The notes under the pieces are model-generated. The model was not told the origin of the DNA. It ran no database searches and saw only the letters and a program-made list of their open reading frames with translations. This document shows positions 47,365-64,000 of a DNA stretch of 64,000 nt, piece after piece. A program made the translations under genes and the position numbers. The number at the start of each line of letters is the position of its first letter. Positions within the stretch are counted from its first letter, which is position 1. Source of the DNA: Tanypteryx hageni (lineage: Eukaryota > Arthropoda > Insecta > Odonata > Petaluridae); NCBI GenBank assembly GCA_028673005.1, contig CM054116.1:80736572-80800571 (forward strand), written 5' to 3'.

Positions 47365-47391
47365 CATTGGTCGAAGACGTTGCCAGGCAAC
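47365..47391. promoter_or_regulatory. Inverted CCAAT box and palindromic RFX X-box
   Basis: ATTGG (47366-47370; CCAAT on the minus strand) is followed nine bases later by GTTGCCAGGCAAC (47379-47391). This fits the X-box consensus GTNRCC-N0-3-RGYAAC with both half-sites perfect. A CT-rich run follows. RFX plus NF-Y sites mark ciliary or housekeeping promoters, but I see no convincing gene adjoining it. Confidence 0.5.
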
Positions 47392-49169
47392 GAGCTACAT
47401 AAGCAGTTGCGTCTCCCCTTCCCCTCCTCCTGTTCCCTCCCCTACCCGATTGCCGCTTTTCGTAGGGCAGCGAATTTTCCGTAAACCAAAACGTTTAATT
47501 ATTCCATAAATTTGACGAAATGATCCTCCATCAATTTCTTTCAGTTCTGAAAAAAATTTACCCATCAAATGTTTGTGTGGGATTTGGTGTACACCTCTAA
47601 AGAAAAAAACATTTTTTACACGTTTATTGCGAAGAAAATGAAGGCAAATCAATTTACAAAATATAACAATATTATTGGCCCATTGATCTGTAGAAACAAA
47701 TATAGGACAAAGTCGGCATAGTATAAACAAGACTGGACATCACATAAGAGCTTCTTTACGAGCACATCATAAGCAAAAATAATACATTCTAAACATTATT
47801 GATATAATAAAAGTACATTCAAAGGTTGCTATATTTTAAGCAAGAAGTAATAGATTACAGTTATATCACAATATATACATAAAGCAATTTCCAGGAAGTC
47901 CTTTACATCAGCGGTCTTCAAACTGGGGTATGCGAGCATGGATAATTTTAAGAGAATCAATTTCCCGATCCTTAACTTCCATATGCAGTCTTTCCAAAAA
48001 TTGATAAGCCTGAGAATGCGCATCTTTGCCTTTCGAACTTCTTGTCAGAATAGAAAGAGGGAGGAAAGAAAGTAAGTGGTGCAGCCGGGAAAATTTTTAT
48101 ATTTAAATATTTATCCTTAGGAGGTGTCATTAGCTTGAAAGAAAAGCATCTTCGAACAGCCGAAGCGGTCCAGGTTAATGAAACTTACTCTTTTAAATGG
48201 AACTGGAATGTTTTCTAGGACTACCAAAATTTTCAAGATACACCAGATAAAAATTTAAGTGAATTTTTCAGATTTGGTGTGTGTTATTGAAAAAAAGGCA
48301 GTTAAAATGATATTTTATCTAATCAAATCAAGAATTATTTAAGATAAATTATTATCTTATTTCATCTTATAAAATATTCATTATTTTATACTTCCTATTA
48401 ACAAAAAATATAATTATGTGCTAGCTATTGGAACGATTAGTTTCTAGCAGTACCTATATACTTTTTTCCTCCATTGGAAAATTTTTATCATAATGCATAA
48501 TGAAATTAATGGAGTCATTTCTGATTTATTATATATGATTCTGATTTAATCATTCCCAAAAGCCAAACACCAGAGTTTGATACACAAACACACACACATT
48601 TAACGAAGGAATACCGTGCCTTTTATCATACTCCTCGCCTGATAACTTATAATTTTATCTACACTTTACATCACATTTTTACAAATTAAGTAATGAGAAA
48701 CGGCATATTGATTTATTATCATTTTTATAACTTATCATAAAAACAAATAAATTAATTATATTAGATCTCCTTCGTTTTAATTTTGACTTGTCTGCTTTTA
48801 GTAATCTATATTACAAGATTTATTTCTCAGTGGTTTTTATAATATTCCTGGAAAATCTTAATCTAAATATTGGAATGTATTCCTTGAACATATAAAATAA
48901 ATTATTCACTAATAAAATATAGTGTTACTGAACTACATAAAATAATAATTCTTTTTCGGTTAATTGCAATGTCGAAATTTGTTTGATGCAAATTTTACCT
49001 CATCTGAAGAATTCAATAGTATTTTATTAACACTTTGATAGTAAAAATTCACTTTTTGGTATAATTTTTTAATTACATGTATTTCATACAAATTTTCTTT
49101 CAGTTTCGAATTGCAGTTGTTGCTTTCTGGCGTTGTATACAATTTAAATATTTGAAAACTCGTCAGCCC
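47392..49169. other. Intergenic stretch with a hAT-type left terminus at 47909
   Basis: CAGCGGTCTTCAAACTGGGGTATGCG (47909 onward) looks like a hAT left end of the 'ggttcTCAAACTgggG' kind. It could belong to the ZBED-like relic at 49170-51124, but no matching right end was found. The remainder is AT-rich. Confidence 0.4.
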
Positions 49170-51124
49170 ATGGATAAATTTCTAATCAAGATGAATCGGG
49201 ATGTTGAAGAAAACAGAGATGAGAATCCCTTTGGAAGCAGTAAGGTGGCAGTTGCAGTTTCTCAGCAAACAGACTCAAGCTGTGATTCAAATATAGTGGA
49301 GATTTTTCAACCAAATCAAGTTCCAAGAACTACCAAAGTTGTGTTTAAAGAAAAACACTGATACTACGACCAATCCTACATAAAATATGGATTTGTTTCC
49401 AATAACAGTGATCCTCCTCTACCACTGTGTTCTTTGTCACCAAACATTGTCAAACAATAGTATGAAACCATCTCTTTTGCGACATTTATTTACAAAACAT
49501 CCAGGCTCTAAAAATAAAACTGTTAATTATTTTATGAGAAAGGCTGAGGATATCAGTAAAAATGTAAATAAGCTTCACATTTTCACACAGTCATCAAAGT
49601 TGGCTTTGGAAACCTCATACAAATTAGCATTGCTCACTGTGAAAGTTAGGAAATCGTACATGACTGTAGAAAAGGTTATTATACCTGGTGCACTGTTGGT
49701 AGCTGAAAAGATGTTAGATGCCAAGTCCATTACTGCTATTAAATCGATTCCCTATTCAGAAACCACTGTACTTCGTAGAGTACATGAAATTGCCTTACAG
49801 ATTGATGAATCCACGGACGTTGCCAATCATTCCCAGTTAATAATTTATGTCCACTATTACAGCGAAGAAAACGGCATTACTGATGAGATTATGACATGCA
49901 AAGACTTGCCTAGGAATGCAACTGGTGAAGAGATTTTCTAAACTTTAGATACTTTTATTCAAGTTGACTCAGGCTTACTTTGGGAATGGTGCATATGTAT
50001 CTCTACGGATGGGGCCACTGCAATGACTGGGCACAAGAGCGGCCTTATTGCTTGTACCTGCTCTTTAAACCCTAAATTAATTTGGGAACTTTTATTCATA
50101 ATCAAGCTTTGGTTGCAAAAAAGTTGAGTCCTGATGTTGGATGGATGTTGCCATTAAAATGGTAAATTTTATCAAGTCTAGGGCGTTAAACTTGCATTTT
50201 TTTAAAGTGATGTGTGAGGAAATGGGATCAACTCATACCCAGCTATTGTTGCATTCAGAAGTGAGATGGTTGTCACAGGGACGCGTATTAACACGTTTAT
50301 TTGAATTGAAAAATTAAGTCAGACTTTTTCTGACAGAAAGTAAGTCTGATTTGGCTGATTGGTTTGAAAATGAGGACTGGATTTGCCCATTAGGTTATAT
50401 GGCGGACATTTTCCATAAATTGAATGAGCTAAATCTACAGCTCCAAGGTTTTGATAAAAATGTATTTAAGGTGTGTGATAAGATAAAAACGTTTTATCAA
50501 AAAATATTGTATTGGCAAAGTTGTATGGAAATTAACAATATTTTGATTTTCCCATCCCTTTCTGAGTATATTGGGTTAAACAAGGTGCCCCTAAGTGAAA
50601 GAGTATCAGGTATAATTAACAGTCATTTGATAAATCTTGGTAATGCCTTTTTGGTATACTTTCCAGAAATTGAGAAATGGAATGGCTTTGATGACTGGGT
50701 ACCAAATCCTTTTGCAAATCAGGTTGTTTCCAATTCTTTGCTTTCAACGAAATTGAAGGATCTAATCGAGTTGTCAGCTGACAGGTCATTAAAAATAATT
50801 TTTGATGGTAGATCACTATGTGACTTTTGGCATATAACCCGGAAGGAGTTCAAAGAATTGGCTGACATTGCTGTGACAAAACTCCTTCCATTCCCATCTA
50901 CCTATTTATATGAACAAGTTTTCTCAGCACTTACATCAATAAAAACGAAAAATAGAATTGATGCTGAACCCTGTCTCATTCTAGCAATAAGTAATATTCA
51001 TCCATGGATACATGAACTAATTGAAAAAAACAGCCCCATCCATCTCATTAAGAAATACATTGCCAATAAAATTTTACTTTGTATGATTAATTATTGTTTA
51101 ATAAAATTTGTAATATATTTATAA
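49170..51124 (+). pseudogene. ZBED5/FAM200-like hAT transposase, broken
   Basis: MDKFLIKMNRDVEENRDEN starts the protein and a stop follows at 49359. The frame resumes with CVLCHQTLSNNSMKPSLLRH..TKHP (BED finger), then YKLALLTVKVRKSYMTVEK, LQIDESTDVANHSQLIIY (catalytic Asp region), a TAA at 49939-49941 and ISTDGATAMTGHKSGLI. The long 50351-51124 frame has PFPSTYLYEQVFSALTSIKT, the C-terminal hAT dimerisation block. At least two stops and a frame change make it non-functional as it stands. Similar genes are domesticated in vertebrates, so integrity matters, but here it is broken. Confidence 0.8.
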
Positions 51125-51848
51125 TGTTTTGCTCAATTGCGTACTAATAATGAATAATTATTAATGAAAATTATTAACTACCATAGCAACGACTCCAATG
51201 CCTTTCAGAGGAAATTGATTATATGCTTATTGTTAGACTGCATTATAATTCATTTGATTTCAGCTAACGACATAAATATGTTGACGAGACAATTTTAAAT
51301 AAATTAAAAAAAAACCGGATTCGTACTAAAAGGCATGGATCACAACACACAAAATGTTAATTTTTACATAAATTTTAGCGTAACATAGAAACTATTGTCT
51401 TAATGTTGATTATAGTCATTGCTTAAAAAGGGCGATCTGAGCCATGAAACTTGAAATTCGAAAACTTGGACATGAGCCAATTGCCCGAGAATTTAGAAAT
51501 TCTGGATACATGACTTAATTTCTGGGAAAATGATAACTATTATCTCATTTAAATGGGCTTGGCATAGTTCAAATGCTGTCACATTGGTTTATTTACGAGT
51601 TTAGATCTTGATGTATGATTTTTTAAGAGCTTGCAGTTGCAAGCACCAGCAACTCATAATAATAAAAAGTTATAATAGATGCTTTACTCAGATCAAAAAA
51701 TAAACCAAGAAGTTTATGACCAAGGTTGATTTTATGATTAATTACAATGAGAAAAGTTTTTGGTTCCAAAAAAATAATTGGTGGTCCTGATGTAGTTTTT
51801 AACACAGATTACAAATGTTTTTAAAATTATCCTATCACATATAAAATT
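51125..51848. other. Intergenic AT-rich DNA downstream of the THAP gene
   Basis: No element boundary or exon is seen. It should include the THAP gene 3' UTR; AATAAA on the minus strand near 51590 is a candidate poly(A) signal. Confidence 0.4.
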
Positions 51849-52848
51849 TTAAGATATGACACTTCCAATTAAAGTGAAGCGGCAAGCACTCCTCAACAAC
51901 TTATTAGCTTTATACAAAGACTTAGCTTTGGGTGTCAATTCAACATACTTTCCGACTCCAAGTTGACGCAAGACACCTTCCTGATTTGGACCCCTTTAAT
52001 AAGAAACAGGAAAATTTCAGTAATAAGTAACAATCGAAATAAACACGGTTTATCCTATCTATGTTATGTAATATACAGGTTTTACTGTATCACATTTTAT
52101 ATAAATAAATATACCTCATAAGGTTCTCCCTAATGGCACTATTAGGCATGCGTGGGGTCTGAAACCCCAAGGGGCCAGTTTGTGGGCCCACTTCAGCTTG
52201 CTCTACTGCTGCAGGAAGAAAATACAAGTTAACCATTTAGTCAACTAACAACAAAAACTATTAAATAATTCATAATGAATAACAGAAAAATTGTCAGAAG
52301 CAATATTATTAATATGTTATACAAGATTTTTTTAAACACAAAAGACACCTACCAGGTGGAGAGGAAACCACAGGCGTCAATGGCTCAGCCCACGAGGGGC
52401 CAGACTGTGGGCCAACTTCACCTTGTTCTGCTGCTGCAGAAAGGAAATACAAGTTAACCATTGAGTCAACTAACAAGAAACACTTCATAGAATGCTCAAA
52501 GCATGATTGGAGAATATGCTTGAAAAGATGAAAACAGTAGTCACTAGATAAAGTGTGTATGCAAAACATCACTAAAATTATTTACCTGGCAGATGTAAAT
52601 TCGGAATGGAATCCTTCCGAAGTTTAAGTGCCTTCAAGAAAATTCTCCCGAGAGAAATGCCTCAGGCAAAGTCTTCTGTTGTTATATATGGTCATTCGGT
52701 CCATGGACAGGAGTTTAGGATTCCCAACCAGCTTCACCCAAACATCGAATCGACGATTTGAGTCGGAAATGAGATGAGGGAACCTGGGTTTATCATTTAA
52801 AAATATACATCCTCTTGCCGATCTCGCGTATTTTACACTCAGGCATTT
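51849..52848 (-). CDS. THAP-domain protein gene with a one-base frameshift
   Basis: Exons 52848-52586, 52433-52353, 52208-52115 and 51993-51849 have GT-AG borders and phases 1, 1 and 2 that match through to the TAA stop. The first of these encodes most of a THAP zinc finger: PRFPHLISDSNRRFDVWVKL, LCLRHFSRENF and RKDSIPNLHLP, that is, FP, W, CxxH and the C-terminal AVPxxF-like block. Between SRENF and LKALK the frame slips by one base at an AAAA run (52639-52642; TTTT on the coding strand). With three T the domain is perfect. Exons 3 and 4 are tandem duplicates (EQ(G/A)EVGPQ(S/T)GP). An N-terminal exon probably lies at 52890-52960 (FCLPSCREK), but its junction is unresolved. THAP proteins are DNA-binding; the target is unknown. 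Confidence 0.68.
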
Positions 52849-54061
52849 CTAAATATTAATAAATTGATTATATGTCAAAATAATTACCTAACTCGAGCAC
52901 CCACCCGTCTTCTCCCTACAACTGGGGAGGCAAAACGGAGTGCAAACCTTAGCGCACTTTCCGCGTCACAAGAAGAAATCTGTGAGGTCAGTCTAAACAG
53001 AAGCTCACAGACGTGTACAGATGCTCACAGAAGTTTCAAATCACTCGTTGGAACCTGAGTAACACGATTAACACCTGATAACACCTAACACAGCATAATC
53101 TATCATAAGCACTCGAAATCACGTGTAACCACATGAAACCATGCCACCACGCGAAATCGTTTTTAAGCGCGCGAAACCTATTGAAAGCGCGCGCAACCTA
53201 TTTCCCCTACTTCCCCTCCATCGCTTGTAGTTTGCTTTTGAATGTACTCATCCCCTGACTCCAACATTGCAACATTTTGCCATCCGAGTGCCCGTCCCCT
53301 GCTTACCATCATATCAAGCACAACAGAATATTTTTCGGAAATAGATGTTTGCGCCTCTAGCGGAAGAATATTTTAACAAACGTCCTGTGAAAGGGGGAAA
53401 GGGTGAAAGCGTGAAAGTCAAATATTGGCGGTTAGTAATAGCGTGATATAGGGAAGTTTCGTTTTTCCCACAAGAAAGCATTCGAAGATGAGTGTGTCGA
53501 TGATTTACAACCAAATCGGTAGTTGTTTCGCAGTAGTAAATACATGGCTCGAAAAAATGCTTGAAGTGCTTAAAATGTATGATGCAATAGAGAATAGCCA
53601 TTGACGGAAAATATGGAGTTGAAAGATGTAGAACGCCATGTTCTTCATGTAAGTATTCTTTCAGCTATTTCGATTGCATTTATGGTATCATCTGTTTTAT
53701 GGGTTATTTTTAACAAGCAGAATTTATAAACTGCTTTAGTTTTTGCCAGATGAAAGTTTATTTCGTGGAAATTAGTTCCTTAGATTTACACTTTTCCGTT
53801 TAGTCTAGCGGGTTAGGCATTATCGCTTTCACCGATATTTATATTTTCATTGATAATTATCTTATCACTCTTTTCGCCCATCACTGACCTTGAGTCATCT
53901 TCCAGTCGTCTCTGCGTCCCAGCAGAGGGGGATATCTCTTATTGAGTATGTACAAGGAAATTCGATCGGCGTTTTTCTAAAAGCTGCGCTGATGTTAAGC
54001 GGTGAGGCGGTGGAGGAAGGTTGGATTTCATCTGTGAACTCGCGGCCATTCCACAAGGAAG
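52849..54061. promoter_or_regulatory. Divergent promoter region of THAP and SQOR genes
   Basis: This is the most CpG-rich part of the window. It contains CACGTG (53120-53125), an E2F-type GCGCGAAA (53169-53176) and a series of (C/T)GAAAYC-like boxes at 53114, 53134, 53152, 53172 and 53192 spaced 20, 18, 20 and 20 bases. The THAP N-terminal exon and SQOR 5' UTR must lie here. The open frame 53890-54123 is in a different frame from the SQOR start and is probably UTR. Confidence 0.55.

Positions 54062-64000
<9,939 letters not shown>

Noticed and set aside
49170..51124. Domesticated ZBED5-like host gene
   Set aside because: At least two in-frame stops and a frame change break the reading frame, and no introns explain them.

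Overview
This is a eukaryotic, AT-rich, transposon-dense window. Interrupted genes with GT-AG introns, a mitochondrial presequence, Penelope-like, Helitron, hAT and piggyBac relics and scattered CCTAACC-type motifs all fit an arthropod nuclear genome, probably an insect. Clade is an inference. There are no bacterial operons, CRISPR arrays or rRNA genes.

Five host genes can be assembled exon by exon with matching splice phases. (1) 13599-14324 (-): a four-exon HRG-1/SLC48A1-like haem transporter. (2) 14852-40296 (+): a nine-exon, 445-residue VPS4-like AAA ATPase whose introns are full of transposons. (3) 40635-44089 (-): MED8, four exons. (4) 51849-52848 and probably further (-): a THAP-domain gene with a homopolymer frameshift. 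(5) 54062 to the window end (+): mitochondrial sulfide:quinone oxidoreductase; the last three bases appear to be the first bases of its final exon. HRG-1/VPS4-like and THAP/SQOR are divergent pairs with short shared 5' regions. VPS4-like and MED8 are convergent, and their predicted poly(A) signals imply overlapping 3' ends.

The rest is mostly mobile DNA. 0.2-3.0 kb holds piggyBac remains split by a dispersed 0.7-kb repeat. 3.3-3.7 kb is a short Helitron. 3.9-6.6 kb is a hAT-type element with a nested MITE. 6.9-8.8 kb is a LINE on the minus strand. 9.4-12.2 kb is a broken hAT transposase interrupted by a younger hAT element that carries an intact chimeric ORF. The VPS4-like introns contain LINE fragments, a Penelope-like element with RT and GIY-YIG domains, a Helitron 3' end, a complete 2.46-kb hAT relic, and a three-layer nest (repeat, LINE inside it, second repeat copy inside the LINE). 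MED8 intron 3 carries a short derivative of the young hAT. A foldback element, an RFX-type X-box and a broken ZBED-like hAT lie between MED8 and the THAP gene.

I found no clear novel multi-gene system. The best leads are the truncated hAT ORF, which has the architecture of a transposition repressor, the divergent VPS4-like paralogue with a non-canonical N-terminus and reduced beta domain, and the fine structure of the two divergent promoters.
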